A stretch of DNA of 64,000 nt from Sphingobacterium multivorum (GCF_039511225.1 NZ_CP154261.1:3286001-3350000), one strand, 5' to 3'. Shown: positions 25,780-35,814, numbered from the stretch's first letter. The notes: a model not told the origin generated them from the sequence alone. Numbers and translations: made by a program.

Positions 25780-28044
25780 TTATCCTTGATTTTTGCGGAT
25801 GATATTCAAAGCTCCACCGGCTTTAAACCACTCGATTTGTTGCGCATTGTAGGTATGATTCGCCAAAATCTCTTCCGAAGTACCATCAGCATGATGTAAC
25901 ACAAGCGTTAATGGTTTACCTGGAGCAAATTCTGTCAGACCGATAATATCAATGGTATCATTCTCCTGAATCTTGTTATAATCGTCTTTGTTCGCAAACG
26001 TTAATCCCAACATCCCTTGTTTTTTCAGGTTTGTTTCGTGAATACGCGCAAAAGACTTCACTAAAACAGCACGGACACCTAAATGACGAGGTTCCATCGC
26101 AGCATGCTCGCGGGAAGAACCTTCACCGTAGTTTTCATCGCCGACTACAATTGAACCAATACCGTGTGCTTTATAGTCCCGCTGTGTTGCAGGAACAGGA
26201 CCATACTCGCCTGTAAGTTGATTTTTAACGCTATCAGTCTTCTCATTGAAGAAATTCAAAGCGCCAATCAACATGTTATTTGAGATATTATCCAAGTGAC
26301 CACGGTATTTCAACCAAGGACCAGCCATAGAAATATGGTCAGTAGTACATTTACCTTTCGCCTTAATCAATAGTTTCAACCCTTTCAGATCCGTACCTTC
26401 CCATGGAGCAAAAGGCTCCAACAATTGAAGACGATCTGAAGTAGGCGCTACATCAACCACCACCGAACTACCATCAGCAGCTGGCGCTTGGTACCCTGGG
26501 TCATCTACCGCAAATCCCTTTGTTGGCAACTCATCCCCCACAGGTGGATCCAGCTTCACTTGTTCACCCTTGTTGTTTGTCAAGGTATCAGTTACCGGAT
26601 TGAAACCCAAATCACCAGAAATTGCAATCGCAGCTACCAATTCTGGCGATGCAACAAATGCATAGGTATTTGGATTACCATCTGCACGTTTTGCAAAGTT
26701 ACGATTGAAAGAGTGAACGATTGTATTTTTCTCTTGTTTATCGGCCCCTACACGATCCCACATACCGATACATGGACCACATGCATTTGTAAAAATTGTC
26801 GCATTGAGATCTTCAAAAGTTTTCAGCAAACCATCGCGATCAGCCGTAAAACGCACTTGCTCTGACCCTGGATTAATACCGAATTCAGCTTTTGTGATAA
26901 GCCCTTTATCAACAGCCTGTCTTGCAATAGAAGCCGCACGTGACAAGTCTTCATAGGAAGAGTTTGTACATGAACCGATCAATCCCCATTCAACTTGCAG
27001 AGGCCAGCCATTTTTCGTTGCTTCTTCACGCATGCGTGAAACTGGTGTATACAAATCTGGTGTAAAAGGACCGTTTAGAGAAGGCTCTAATTCAGACAGA
27101 TTGATTTCAATTAACTGATCAAAATATTGTTCTGGGTCAGCATAGACCTCAGCATCCGCAGTCAAATGCTGTTTTATAGCATTGGCCGCATCAGCTACTT
27201 CGGCACGCCCCGTAGCACGCAGATAACGTTCCATCGATTCGTCATAACCGAAAGTTGAGGTTGTTGCACCAATTTCAGCACCCATGTTACAGATGGTTCC
27301 CTTACCTGTACACGATAGAGACTCCGCACCTTCGCCAAAATACTCTACAATGGCACCAGTTCCACCCTTTACAGTCAAAATACCCGCGACTTTGAGGATC
27401 ACATCTTTTGCTGCCGCCCATCCACTCAACTTACCCGTTAATTTTACACCGATCAGTTTCGGGAATTTAAGTTCCCAAGGTAGACCTGCCATCACATCAC
27501 ACGCATCAGCACCACCCACACCGATCGCAACCATACCTAAACCACCGGCATTCACCGTATGCGAGTCTGTACCGATCATCATACCGCCTGGAAACGCATA
27601 GTTTTCCAAAACGACTTGGTGAATAATACCAGCTCCGGGTTTCCAAAAACCGATACCATATTTATTGGATACAGAACTCAAAAAGTTGAATACTTCAGAA
27701 CTTTCACTTTTAGCACGAGCCAAATCTTTATCCGCACCCTCTTTAGCCTGAATCAGGTGATCACAGTGTACAGTAGAAGGAACCGCTACCTTTGGACGCC
27801 CAGCTTGCATAAATTGCAATAATGCCATCTGTGCAGTTGCATCCTGCATAGCAACGCGATCTGGGGCAAAGTCAACGTAAGAAACGCCACGTTTGTAATC
27901 CTCAGTAGCATTGCCATCCCAAAGGTGGGCATACAAAATTTTCTCAGATAAAGTCAAAGGTTTGTTAACCACCTGACGAGCAGCAGAAATGCGCTCATCA
28001 TATTGGCTATAGACCTTTTTAATCATATCTATATCAAAAGCCAT
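25780..28044 (-). CDS. acnA: Aconitate hydratase (mitochondrial-type/AcnA clan)
   Basis: A 754-aa cytosolic [4Fe-4S] enzyme of the TCA cycle, citrate to isocitrate. Seen: [38 protein letters not shown] with the first cluster cysteine (about residue 360), and [11 protein letters not shown] with the other two (about 423 and 426). The swivel domain carries [18 protein letters not shown]. About 750 residues without the longer AcnA insertions matches the mitochondrial aconitase form common in Bacteroidota. It is 49 nt downstream of acnB on the same strand, and one terminator follows, so both are probably co-transcribed. Confidence 0.95.
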   Translation of the reverse strand: MAFDIDMIKKVYSQYDERISAARQVVNKPLTLSEKILYAHLWDGNATEDYKRGVSYVDFAPDRVAMQDATAQMALLQFMQAGRPKVAVPSTVHCDHLIQAKEGADKDLARAKSESSEVFNFLSSVSNKYGIGFWKPGAGIIHQVVLENYAFPGGMMIGTDSHTVNAGGLGMVAIGVGGADACDVMAGLPWELKFPKLIGVKLTGKLSGWAAAKDVILKVAGILTVKGGTGAIVEYFGEGAESLSCTGKGTICNMGAEIGATTSTFGYDESMERYLRATGRAEVADAANAIKQHLTADAEVYADPEQYFDQLIEINLSELEPSLNGPFTPDLYTPVSRMREEATKNGWPLQVEWGLIGSCTNSSYEDLSRAASIARQAVDKGLITKAEFGINPGSEQVRFTADRDGLLKTFEDLNATIFTNACGPCIGMWDRVGADKQEKNTIVHSFNRNFAKRADGNPNTYAFVASPELVAAIAISGDLGFNPVTDTLTNNKGEQVKLDPPVGDELPTKGFAVDDPGYQAPAADGSSVVVDVAPTSDRLQLLEPFAPWEGTDLKGLKLLIKAKGKCTTDHISMAGPWLKYRGHLDNISNNMLIGALNFFNEKTDSVKNQLTGEYGPVPATQRDYKAHGIGSIVVGDENYGEGSSREHAAMEPRHLGVRAVLVKSFARIHETNLKKQGMLGLTFANKDDYNKIQENDTIDIIGLTEFAPGKPLTLVLHHADGTSEEILANHTYNAQQIEWFKAGGALNIIRKNQG

Positions 28045-28093
28045 ATCTCTCTAATTTATGTTGTTTAATTAAGTTACTAAACCCTATCACTAA

Positions 28094-30856
28094 TTATTTT
28101 GTTGGAATAGGCGCAAACTTCGTTAAGTTAATGCCTTCCACAGCAGCTTTATATTCTTCAATATTCGGAATCCGCCCCAAAATCGCTGAAAGAACAACAA
28201 CCGGAGTTGATGCTAATAAAGACTCCCCTTTTTTACCATCTCTGTCTTCAACAACACGTCCTTGGAATAAACGGGTTGACGTAGCCATTACCGTGTCACC
28301 TTTAGCTGCTTTCTCCTGGTTACCCATACAAAGGTTACAACCAGGACGCTCCAAATACATAATATTCTCGTATTCAGTACGCGCAGTACTTTTTGGTAAA
28401 GCATCGCTAAATTCAAATCCAGAGTACTTTTGTAAGAATTCCCAATCGCCTTCCGCTTTTAGCTCATCAATGATATTGTATGTTGGCGCCGCAACGACCA
28501 GAGGCGCTTCAAACGTAACAACACCTTTTTGCTGTTCAATGTTTTTCAACATCTTCGATACGATCTTCAAATCGTCTTTGTGAACCATACAAGAACCGAC
28601 GAAACCTAAGTCCACCTTTTTGTTTCCACCGTAGTAAGAAAGATCGCGAATTGTATCGTGTGTATAACGTTTCGAAACATCTGCATTATTCACATCCGGG
28701 TCGGCGATCATCGGTTCTTCGATAATATCCAGATCAATAACAACTTCAGCGTAATACTTCGCATTGGTGTCTGGAGTTAAAGCAGGCTTAGTACCAGATT
28801 TAATTTCCTCAATACGTTTGTTCGCTTTGTCAATTAAGCCCTGCAAAACATTGTTTTTGTTTTCCATGCCTTTATCGATCATAATCTGGATACGGTTTTT
28901 AGCGATTTCCAATGATTCGATCAGCGTATTATCCTGGGAAATACAAATAGAAGCTTTCGCCTTCATTTCTGCAGTCCAGTCTGTAAAAGTAAATGCCTGA
29001 TCCGCTAAAAGCGTACCGATATGAACCTCTATAATCCGACCTTGGAACACATTTTCACCAGCAAATTGCTGCAACATCTGCGCCTGTGTCGCATGAACCA
29101 CATCACGGAAATCCATGTGTTCTTTCATACTGCCTTTAAACGTAACTTTGACCGATTCAGGGATTGGCATAGAAGCCTCACCTGTCGCTAAAGCTAGCGC
29201 CACCGTACCGGAGTCAGCACCAAAAGCAACACCTTTAGACATACGGGTATGTGAATCACCTCCGATAATGATTGCCCACTCATCGATGGTAATATCATTT
29301 AATACCTTATGAATAACGTCTGTCATCGAATGGTACACCCCTTGAGGGTCGCGTGCAGTGATCAATCCAAAATCATTCATAAATTTCATCAATTTAGGAA
29401 TATTGGCTTGTGCTTTTTTATCCCATACCGATGCAGTATGACAACCTGATTGATAAGCCCCATCTACTGTAGGCGAAATTACTGTAGCAGCCATTGCTTC
29501 TAACTCCTGCGCAGTCATCAAACCTGTCGTATCTTGCGAGCCAACGATATTCACCTTCACACGAACGTCAGAACCAGCATGTAATACCTTACCTGGCGTT
29601 ACACCTACCGCATTTTTATTGAAGATTTTCTCCACTGCTGTTAGACCCTGGCCTTCGATTGTGATTTCTTTTGAAGGGGCAAATACTGCTGGCGCTTGAA
29701 TACCTAAAGTTTCCGCTGCAAAAGTTTGGATCTTTTTACCAAAGACAATAGCATAAGAACCACCTGCTTTAATAAATTCCATTTTTTGAGGAGTCAAAGC
29801 TTTCGAAATATCGATTAGCTCCTGCTCGCCGTTATATAATTTTTTAGTCTTGGTATTAATTGTTAAGACAGTACCTGTAGCAACAGAATAAGCTTCTTCT
29901 AGAATTGGCTCGTTTTTCTCATTACGGATTACGTTACCATTTTCATCCACTTTCTTCACCCAGTTTTTAAGGTCTATACCGATACCTCCGGTCACGTCCA
30001 CTGTTGTCAAGAAAATCGGTGAGATACCATTCGTACCACCAACAATTGGCGCAATGTTGACAAAAGGAACGTAAGGGCTCGCTTGTTTACCGGTCCATAG
30101 TGCAACGTTGTTTACACCCGACATACGAGATGACCCCACACCCATTGTTCCTTTTTCAGCAATTAACATAACGCTTTTACCAGGGTGTTGCGCCTGTAAT
30201 TCAACGATTTGTTGCTGTGCTTCAGGTGTGATCATACATTTTCCATGTAATTCACGATCTGAACGCGAGTGTGCCTGGTTACCTGGCGACAATAAATCTG
30301 TCGAGATATCACCTTCACCAGCGATAAAAGTAACCACTTGAATTTCCTCAGCAACCTCAGGCAGTTTCGTGAAAAACTCTGCCTTTGCATAGCTTTCTAA
30401 AATATCTTTCGCTACCTCATTGCCTTGCTCAAAAGCTTCTTTCAAACGAGCGGTATCTGCGTCGTATAAGAAAACTTGTGTTTTAAGAACCTCAGCCGCC
30501 TGTTTTGCAATAGCTAGATCTGTACCCAAAGCCAGGTCCAATAAGACCTTGATTGAAGGACCACCCTTCATATGTGACAACAATTCAAAAGCAAAATCAG
30601 GTGTAATTTCAGCAACGACTGATTTACCCAAAATAATTTCCTTCAGAAATTGCGCTTTAACACCCGCTGCAGGCGTAGTGCCCGGCAACGTGTTGTAAAT
30701 AAACAATCTTAAAGATTCAGCTCTATTTTCATTGTTTAAATCTTTAATCTGAGCAATTACCTCACTTAGTAATTCTGCTCCGTCAATAGGCTTAGGATGT
30801 AATCCTTGGCCTTCTCGTTCTACAACCTCTTGTACGTAATCGTTGTAAATACTCAT
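28094..30856 (-). CDS. acnB: Bifunctional aconitate hydratase / 2-methylisocitrate dehydratase AcnB
   Basis: A 920-aa AcnB-clan aconitase, longer than the E. coli enzyme (about 865). The AcnB order is seen: an N-terminal HEAT-like helical domain (to about 160), then the swivel domain with GSSRMSGVNNVALW. The catalytic core has GGDSHTRMSKGVAFGADSG and SYYGGNKKVDLGFVGSCMVH, with the cluster cysteines in GSCM and RPGCNLCMGNQ. AcnB works in the TCA cycle and can act on 2-methylaconitate in propionate degradation; no prp genes are near. In other bacteria apo-AcnB binds mRNA. It is the first gene of the acnB-acnA pair, with a long leader containing dyads. Confidence 0.95.
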   Translation of the reverse strand: MSIYNDYVQEVVEREGQGLHPKPIDGAELLSEVIAQIKDLNNENRAESLRLFIYNTLPGTTPAAGVKAQFLKEIILGKSVVAEITPDFAFELLSHMKGGPSIKVLLDLALGTDLAIAKQAAEVLKTQVFLYDADTARLKEAFEQGNEVAKDILESYAKAEFFTKLPEVAEEIQVVTFIAGEGDISTDLLSPGNQAHSRSDRELHGKCMITPEAQQQIVELQAQHPGKSVMLIAEKGTMGVGSSRMSGVNNVALWTGKQASPYVPFVNIAPIVGGTNGISPIFLTTVDVTGGIGIDLKNWVKKVDENGNVIRNEKNEPILEEAYSVATGTVLTINTKTKKLYNGEQELIDISKALTPQKMEFIKAGGSYAIVFGKKIQTFAAETLGIQAPAVFAPSKEITIEGQGLTAVEKIFNKNAVGVTPGKVLHAGSDVRVKVNIVGSQDTTGLMTAQELEAMAATVISPTVDGAYQSGCHTASVWDKKAQANIPKLMKFMNDFGLITARDPQGVYHSMTDVIHKVLNDITIDEWAIIIGGDSHTRMSKGVAFGADSGTVALALATGEASMPIPESVKVTFKGSMKEHMDFRDVVHATQAQMLQQFAGENVFQGRIIEVHIGTLLADQAFTFTDWTAEMKAKASICISQDNTLIESLEIAKNRIQIMIDKGMENKNNVLQGLIDKANKRIEEIKSGTKPALTPDTNAKYYAEVVIDLDIIEEPMIADPDVNNADVSKRYTHDTIRDLSYYGGNKKVDLGFVGSCMVHKDDLKIVSKMLKNIEQQKGVVTFEAPLVVAAPTYNIIDELKAEGDWEFLQKYSGFEFSDALPKSTARTEYENIMYLERPGCNLCMGNQEKAAKGDTVMATSTRLFQGRVVEDRDGKKGESLLASTPVVVLSAILGRIPNIEEYKAAVEGINLTKFAPIPTK

Positions 30857-31172
30857 AGATATCTATCTTTCTATTTTATGGGCAGCCTAAAAACACATTG
30901 TCTTTCTATGCTACCATGTCTGTAATATAATTAAGCTAATACGCCATCTATCGGGTCCCCCTAACAAATCACAAATTAACCCTTCCACTTCATGTTTTGA
31001 AGTTGATTCATTTGTCGTAAATCAACTTGTATGACTAATTACAAAAATAGTGAAAATCCAACTTTAAACGCATGCATTCCATTTATTTAAATCAATTTGG
31101 AATTGTTCTAAACAGAACTTATACAATCCCGCCATCTTTCTTTGCAATCCACTATTTTGCATTTATTTCTTT
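30857..31172 (-). promoter_or_regulatory. acnB leader/promoter region with two overlapping dyads
   Basis: About 316 bp between acnB and the rpe terminator. TATTTTTG (minus, 31049-31042) is a candidate -7 element, giving a leader near 180 nt. Just downstream of it lie AATCAACTT and AAGTTGATT (31028-31020 and 31008-31000), a 9-bp inverted repeat. A second stem, ACTTCA/TGAAGT (about 30987-31003), shares AAGT with the first, so only one can form at a time. Nothing else was recognised. Confidence 0.4.
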
Positions 31173-31210
31173 CAAAAAAAAAGGTGATTTATATTATCAA
31201 ATCACCTTTT
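31173..31210 (-). terminator. Terminator after rpe
   Basis: AAAAGGTGATTT and AATCACCTTTT form a stem with an 8-10 nt loop. On the minus strand a run of nine T follows. Confidence 0.85.
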
Positions 31211-31214
31211 CCTT

Positions 31215-31895
31215 TTATATACTTTCTACAGTTATATCAATGTCTTTTAATGCTTTCACAGTTTCCAAAGGATCTGTCGCGTTGAAGACAAATGAACCTG
31301 CCACCAGCACATCTGCTCCCGCTTTCAATAATTGTGCTGCATTCGCAGTCGTTACTCCCCCATCGATTTCAATCAGCAGTCCATCATTCACGCCTTGTGC
31401 CATCGCCCTTAGTTCCTGCACCTTGGCATAGGTATTTGGAATAAATTTTTGACCACCGAATCCCGGATTAACAGACATGATACACACCAAGTCTAAATCT
31501 GCAAGAACATCTTTTAATAGAGCAACCGGTGTATGTGGATTCAATGCGACACCAGCTTTACATCCCAATTCTTTTATAGCAGCTATTGTACGATGCAAAT
31601 GTGTACATGCTTCGTAGTGCACGGTAATGATCTCAGCCCCCGAATCTTTACATACCTGCAGATAACGATCGGGATCAACAATCATCAAATGTACATCCAA
31701 AGGTTTAGCAGCATGTTTTGCAATAGCCTGCATAACTGGAAATCCAAAAGAGATATTTGGAACGAAAACACCGTCCATAATATCAATATGAAACCAATCT
31801 GCCTCACTGTTGTTTACCATGATGATATCATCGTATAATTTTGCAAAGTCTGCAGCAAGAACGGATGGTGCAATTAGATGTGATTTTGTTGACAT
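31215..31895 (-). CDS. rpe: Ribulose-phosphate 3-epimerase
   Basis: A 226-aa TIM-barrel enzyme of the pentose phosphate pathway (ribulose 5-phosphate to xylulose 5-phosphate). Seen: IAPSVLAADFAKL, the metal/proton-relay segments FHIDIMDGVFVPNISFG and LDVHLMI, MSVNPGFGGQKFI, and EIDGGVTTANA, with a phosphate-binding AGSFVF near the end. A longer frame exists upstream to 31940. The ATG at 31895 gives the family N-terminus and lies 15 nt after TATCTTTG. It is divergent from the pgpH-like gene. Confidence 0.96.
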   Translation of the reverse strand: MSTKSHLIAPSVLAADFAKLYDDIIMVNNSEADWFHIDIMDGVFVPNISFGFPVMQAIAKHAAKPLDVHLMIVDPDRYLQVCKDSGAEIITVHYEACTHLHRTIAAIKELGCKAGVALNPHTPVALLKDVLADLDLVCIMSVNPGFGGQKFIPNTYAKVQELRAMAQGVNDGLLIEIDGGVTTANAAQLLKAGADVLVAGSFVFNATDPLETVKALKDIDITVESI

Positions 31896-31910
31896 GTTGT
31901 ATTTTTTTTG

Positions 31911-31918
31911 CAAAGATA
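31911..31918 (-). promoter_or_regulatory. -7 element (TATCTTTG, minus strand) of rpe
   Basis: The plus strand reads CAAAGATA, 15 nt before the rpe ATG. It argues against the longer start at 31940. Confidence 0.45.
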
Positions 31919-32005
31919 ACAAGTATTTTTTGTTCATCACAGCATTTACCCGATTTAATACCTACAAACGACAATTGGCAGAAGCTGCAGAAAATAAATT
32001 ATAAC

Positions 32006-32013
32006 TACATTTG
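32006..32013 (+). promoter_or_regulatory. -7 element (TACATTTG) of the pgpH-like gene
   Basis: It matches TAnnTTTG 33 nt before the GTG start at 32047. Confidence 0.4.
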
Positions 32014-32046
32014 TATATTAACATTATATTAAAAATATAGCTCACA

Positions 32047-34164
32047 GTGGGAAGACTAAAAATAAAGTACAAAAGAGAATTAAATACAACGGAGAACCTC
32101 GTCCGAAAAATTGGATTAATACTTATCACTATTATTCTGATCTGTATATTCCTTCCCAAACAGCCTCGTTTTCGCTATGAATTCCAAAAAGGAAAAGTAT
32201 GGAATCATGAGAATCTGATATCACCCTATAATTTCGCCATATTAAAAACGCAGGAAGAATTGAATGCGGACAAGAAAAGTATCTTGAACACGATTCAACC
32301 GATTTATAACGCCAATACGACGACAAGCAAAGAGCAAATTGATCAGTTCAATACCGATCTGGCCGAAAAATGGCAAAGCAGCAAGCTGGATACAACACAT
32401 GAGAATATTGCGGATTATAGAAATGCCGGCAATGCCATCTTAAGCCATCTCTATGGCAAAGGCATCCTTTCATTGAACAATCGGTTTCAGAACCGCAGCA
32501 ATGACAAATCTCCAGCTTCCAAGCATTACAACTTCACACTGATCCAGGACAAAGTTGCCAGTCAAAAAAACACGGCCGACTGTTACACCATCGAAAGCTC
32601 CTATGGTTACATGGATGAGATCATGCCCAAATTGACCAAAATAAAACAAAAGAGCTGGCTCGAGGAGACTTTAAAAAACTATATTACCATTAACTATATT
32701 TATAACGACCAGCAGACGGAGGCCTTGGAACAGAATGCCATTGCTAATATTTCAGCGACACGGGGTGTAGTCCAAAAAGGCGAACTGATCGCCGAAAAAG
32801 AAAAAATAATTTCCAATGAGACTTACCAGAAACTCGAGTCGCTCCGTAAGGTATACGAAGATGAAGGCAAGATCAGCGGAAATCAAAACTATGTGACCCT
32901 GGGGCAATTTCTGATTATCTCGCTCGCCCTTTCAATTCTAATGGTATTCCTTTTTCTTTTCCGCAAGGACATCTATTTCAACAATAGATTGCTGGTCATT
33001 ATCATGATTGTCATTATAGGCATGCTCGGCGTCCTATCCTGGGCCATTAAAATCAAGATACCGAATCTCTACTATATGCCGTTTTGTGCTGTCCCTATTA
33101 TAATCCGTATTCTTTTTGATACGCGGGTTGCACTCAACATCCATCTGTTGATGGTGCTGCTGGCGGGGCTTTTTGTACCAAATAGTTTTGAGTTTGTCTT
33201 CCTGCAATTTATGGCGGGCATCGTTGCGATCTATAGTATTAAAACATTGGTCAAACGGGAGCAGCTGTTCATTTCCTCGGCTATCATCCTCGGTACCTAT
33301 TGGATTGCTTATATCGGCTTGGTCGTCACAAGAAACGGATCAATAGACACTATTTACTGGTCTGACCTTCTTCCCTTTTTCGTAAGCGTCATGATCACCT
33401 TATTGGCTTATCCGATGATCTATGCATTCGAAAAGTTGTTTGGTATTGTCTCTGATCTCACACTCATGGAACTTACCAATAGTAATTCCAAGTTATTGCG
33501 GGAGCTTTCTTTTAAAGCTCCGGGAACCTTTCAGCACTCCCTACAGGTGGCTAATCTAGCGGAAGCCGCTATCTACAAAATCGGCGGGAATCCGCTGCTG
33601 GTTCGCGCCGGAGCCCTGTACCACGATATCGGAAAATTGACAAACCCCCAATTTTTTATCGAGAACCAGAAGACAGAAAAAAATCCGCATGATGAGCTTT
33701 CGCCGGAACAAAGTGCGCAGATTATTATATCACATGTCATCAAAGGGGTCGATATTGCCAAAAAACATCAATTGCCTGACGTGATCCTTGATTTTATCCG
33801 CACACACCACGGAACGACACGTGTTGACTACTTTTATAACGTTTTTGTCAAGAACAACCCCGACAAACTGGTGGACGAGTCTTTATTTACCTACCCCGGC
33901 CCTATTCCTTTTTCAAAGGAAACAGCCGTACTCATGATGGCAGATTCGGTCGAAGCCGCATCCCGTGCGTTAAAAGAACCATCGGAAGAGTCTATCAATA
34001 ATCTTGTCGATAAGATTATTGAACATAAATTGATGCGGGGGCAGTTCAATAATAGTAACATTACGCTAAAAGATATCACCGAATCGGCAGTTATTTTTAA
34101 GGCAATGCTCAAAAGTATCTACCATGTTCGGGTAGACTACGATTTAAGCAAAAAAACAATGTAA
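32047..34164 (+). CDS. pgpH: 7TM-HD family phosphodiesterase (PgpH-like, probable c-di-AMP hydrolase)
   Basis: A 705-aa membrane protein. Order: a first membrane helix (about 22-38), a ~230-residue extracytoplasmic 7TMR-HDED-type domain (FQKGKVWNHENLISPYNFAI), seven hydrophobic helices (about 285-475), and a cytosolic HD domain. HD ligands: HS in GTFQHSLQVANL (about residue 498), the HD pair in LYHDIGKLTNPQFF, H in ISHVIKG, RTHHGTTRVDYFY, and MADSVEAASRAL. In Listeria and other bacteria this architecture hydrolyses the second messenger c-di-AMP (family knowledge). The activity here is inferred. The start is GTG at 32047; no nearby ATG keeps the first helix. It is divergent from rpe. Confidence 0.9.
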   Translation: MGRLKIKYKRELNTTENLVRKIGLILITIILICIFLPKQPRFRYEFQKGKVWNHENLISPYNFAILKTQEELNADKKSILNTIQPIYNANTTTSKEQIDQFNTDLAEKWQSSKLDTTHENIADYRNAGNAILSHLYGKGILSLNNRFQNRSNDKSPASKHYNFTLIQDKVASQKNTADCYTIESSYGYMDEIMPKLTKIKQKSWLEETLKNYITINYIYNDQQTEALEQNAIANISATRGVVQKGELIAEKEKIISNETYQKLESLRKVYEDEGKISGNQNYVTLGQFLIISLALSILMVFLFLFRKDIYFNNRLLVIIMIVIIGMLGVLSWAIKIKIPNLYYMPFCAVPIIIRILFDTRVALNIHLLMVLLAGLFVPNSFEFVFLQFMAGIVAIYSIKTLVKREQLFISSAIILGTYWIAYIGLVVTRNGSIDTIYWSDLLPFFVSVMITLLAYPMIYAFEKLFGIVSDLTLMELTNSNSKLLRELSFKAPGTFQHSLQVANLAEAAIYKIGGNPLLVRAGALYHDIGKLTNPQFFIENQKTEKNPHDELSPEQSAQIIISHVIKGVDIAKKHQLPDVILDFIRTHHGTTRVDYFYNVFVKNNPDKLVDESLFTYPGPIPFSKETAVLMMADSVEAASRALKEPSEESINNLVDKIIEHKLMRGQFNNSNITLKDITESAVIFKAMLKSIYHVRVDYDLSKKTM

Positions 34165-34291
34165 TTTTAATTGTCAAACAACAAATTGAATTTCAAACGC
34201 TTATTGCAACGTTACATTTTTTTTGCATTTTTTTTATTATTTAGACTTTGCAGAATCAAATAATTGCCTTATGTTTGCAATGTCAAAACGA

Positions 34292-34378
34292 GGAAGGGTG
34301 CCTGAGTGGCCGAAAGGAACAGTTTGCTAAACTGTCGTACTGGAAACGGTACCGCGGGTTCGAATCCCGCCTCTTCCG
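34292..34378 (+). tRNA. tRNA-Ser (anticodon GCU)
   Basis: An 87-nt class II tRNA. The acceptor arms GGAAGGG/CTCTTCC pair with one G-U, and the D-arm is present (CTGAGTGGCCGAAAGG). The anticodon stem-loop CAGTTTGCTAAACTG gives GCU. A long variable arm GTACTGGAAACGGTAC identifies it as serine, and the T-loop is GGGTTCGAATCCC. G is the discriminator, and CCA is not encoded. Confidence 0.97.
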
Positions 34379-34386
34379 CAGACAAC

Positions 34387-34420
34387 AGCGCTTTCAGAGA
34401 AATCAGAAAGCGCTTTTTTT
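34387..34420 (+). terminator. Terminator after tRNA-Ser
   Basis: AGCGCTTTC and GAAAGCGCT (34387-34414) are followed by TTTTTTT. Confidence 0.9.
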
Positions 34421-34926
34421 GTTTCTGGTGAAAAAACAGCACCTCGTTTAAAATCCAGCAGAAAGCGGTTCATGAGAACAAGACAGTTCAAGAACACCTA
34501 TAAAATTTAGCTATCGAATCCTACTCTTCACACGATCAATCTTAATCCGTACAATTTTTAAAACAATTGAAAAAAATGTTTTAAATTCTCAAGCCAATTA
34601 GGGCTGACGTCCTCGGGTTGTGTTCGTATTGTGTTCGTACCACCTTCGGAGATGAACAATCTGGCGACCATTAGTGACCTGATTCCGACCAGATAATTCC
34701 TGTACAGGGTCTGGTCGGAATCAGGTCAGCATCTGTACAACATCTGTATCGCATCCGAATAAGGTACGAAGCAGGTACGAACAAAAGGCAAGTTACATTC
34801 CTGAACATCGTTGTACAATCTTTAGGCCCCAATAAGTATTGTAAATATTTTATCAATTTATTACATTGTGTTTGATTTTCATAACGCTATTAGATTGTTA
34901 AAAGCAATTTGTTCAACTTTGGCAAT
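34421..34926. other. Intergenic region after tRNA-Ser
   Basis: About 500 bp with no convincing gene. It holds the long nested palindrome at 34621-34783 and is otherwise A+T-rich. No integrase gene and no obvious copy of the tRNA 3' end was seen that would mark an integration site. Confidence 0.6.
34621..34783. repeat. 163-bp nested palindrome (MITE-like or long hairpin element)
   Basis: The inner arms 34676-34693 and 34710-34727 are 18-bp perfect complements (GACCTGATTCCGACCAGA) around a 16-nt loop containing CTGTACAG. TTCGGA (34645-34650) faces TCCGAA (34754-34759). The outer arms 34621-34641 and 34763-34783 are complementary at about 16 of 21 positions. Each outer arm contains a short direct repeat (GTTCGTA twice on the left, TACGAA twice on the right). 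G+C is higher than the surroundings. It encodes nothing. It may be a mobile palindromic repeat or a structured RNA. Confidence 0.65.
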
Positions 34927-35814
34927 ATGAAACAGCTTAAAAGAACAGGTCATCTACAAATTCCCTTCGGTACGCTCGAACTTGTACTCCTGACAGATGG
35001 TTATTTTACACTCGAAACATTACAGCCTACCCTTGCCCCAAAAATACCGTCTCAACTAGTCGAAACGGAACTGCAAAGGCTTTCACTTTCAACAAAGATC
35101 TACCAAGCGCCCATCATCATCATGCTGATTAAACAACAGAATCGATACATACTCATTGATACTGGTGAGGGACATTATGACACCGACAATGCCGGAAATT
35201 TAACGGAAAGTCTGCTTTTAGCGAATATTGACCGTAATAAAATAACAGATATTCTCATTACGCACGCACATCGCGACCATATCGGTGGCATATTAGATAC
35301 CGATGGTTCACCCAATTATCCAAACGCAACTTACTACATGGCTAAACCCGAATTTGAGTTCTGGATGTCAGATCGTCCTGATTTTTCCAAGAGCGAAAAT
35401 CCAGAAATTGCTCAAGCTAGCATCGATTTAATACGAAAAACACTCGTTGCTATTGAGGTCAAATTACAGCTATTTGAACCGGGCGATCAACTATTTTCCT
35501 GCATTCATACAGAATCAGCAGCTGGGCATACCCCAGGCCATATCATCTATACAATAAAATCCGACAACAGAGCAATTACAAATCTTGTCGATCTGATACA
35601 TTCACCGATCCTAGTTTCCCAGCCTCATTGGGGAACTCAATGGGATATTGACTTCCATCGTGCTGTCGATACACGGATAAAAATACTTGATCGCTGTTAT
35701 CGAGAACAGACACTTGTGGTCGCATCCCATATGCCTTGGCCAGGGATAGGCTTCATTGGTAGAAAAAACAACGGTAAAGAATTGGAGTGGATTCCTAAAA
35801 ACAGCATTAACTAA
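34927..35814 (+). CDS. MBL-fold metallo-hydrolase (second type)
   Basis: A 295-aa cytosolic protein of the metallo-beta-lactamase superfamily. The zinc motif is THAHRDHIGG (HxHxDH, about residues 112-121). The further His is in ESAAGHTPGHIIYT, the bridging Asp in NLVDLIHSP, and a late His in VVASHMPWPG. The layout resembles the short-chain MBL group that includes lactonases. No signal peptide is seen. The frame opens at a TTG (34909), but the ATG at 34927 gives a cleaner start; CAACTTTG just upstream is one base off the -7 consensus. It points at the AraC-family gene on the other strand, which may or may not control it. Confidence 0.8.
   Translation: MKQLKRTGHLQIPFGTLELVLLTDGYFTLETLQPTLAPKIPSQLVETELQRLSLSTKIYQAPIIIMLIKQQNRYILIDTGEGHYDTDNAGNLTESLLLANIDRNKITDILITHAHRDHIGGILDTDGSPNYPNATYYMAKPEFEFWMSDRPDFSKSENPEIAQASIDLIRKTLVAIEVKLQLFEPGDQLFSCIHTESAAGHTPGHIIYTIKSDNRAITNLVDLIHSPILVSQPHWGTQWDIDFHRAVDTRIKILDRCYREQTLVVASHMPWPGIGFIGRKNNGKELEWIPKNSIN

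Noticed and set aside
34379..34926. Integration site at tRNA-Ser
   Set aside because: No integrase, no repeated tRNA 3' segment and no phage genes were found, so the palindrome is reported only as a repeat.
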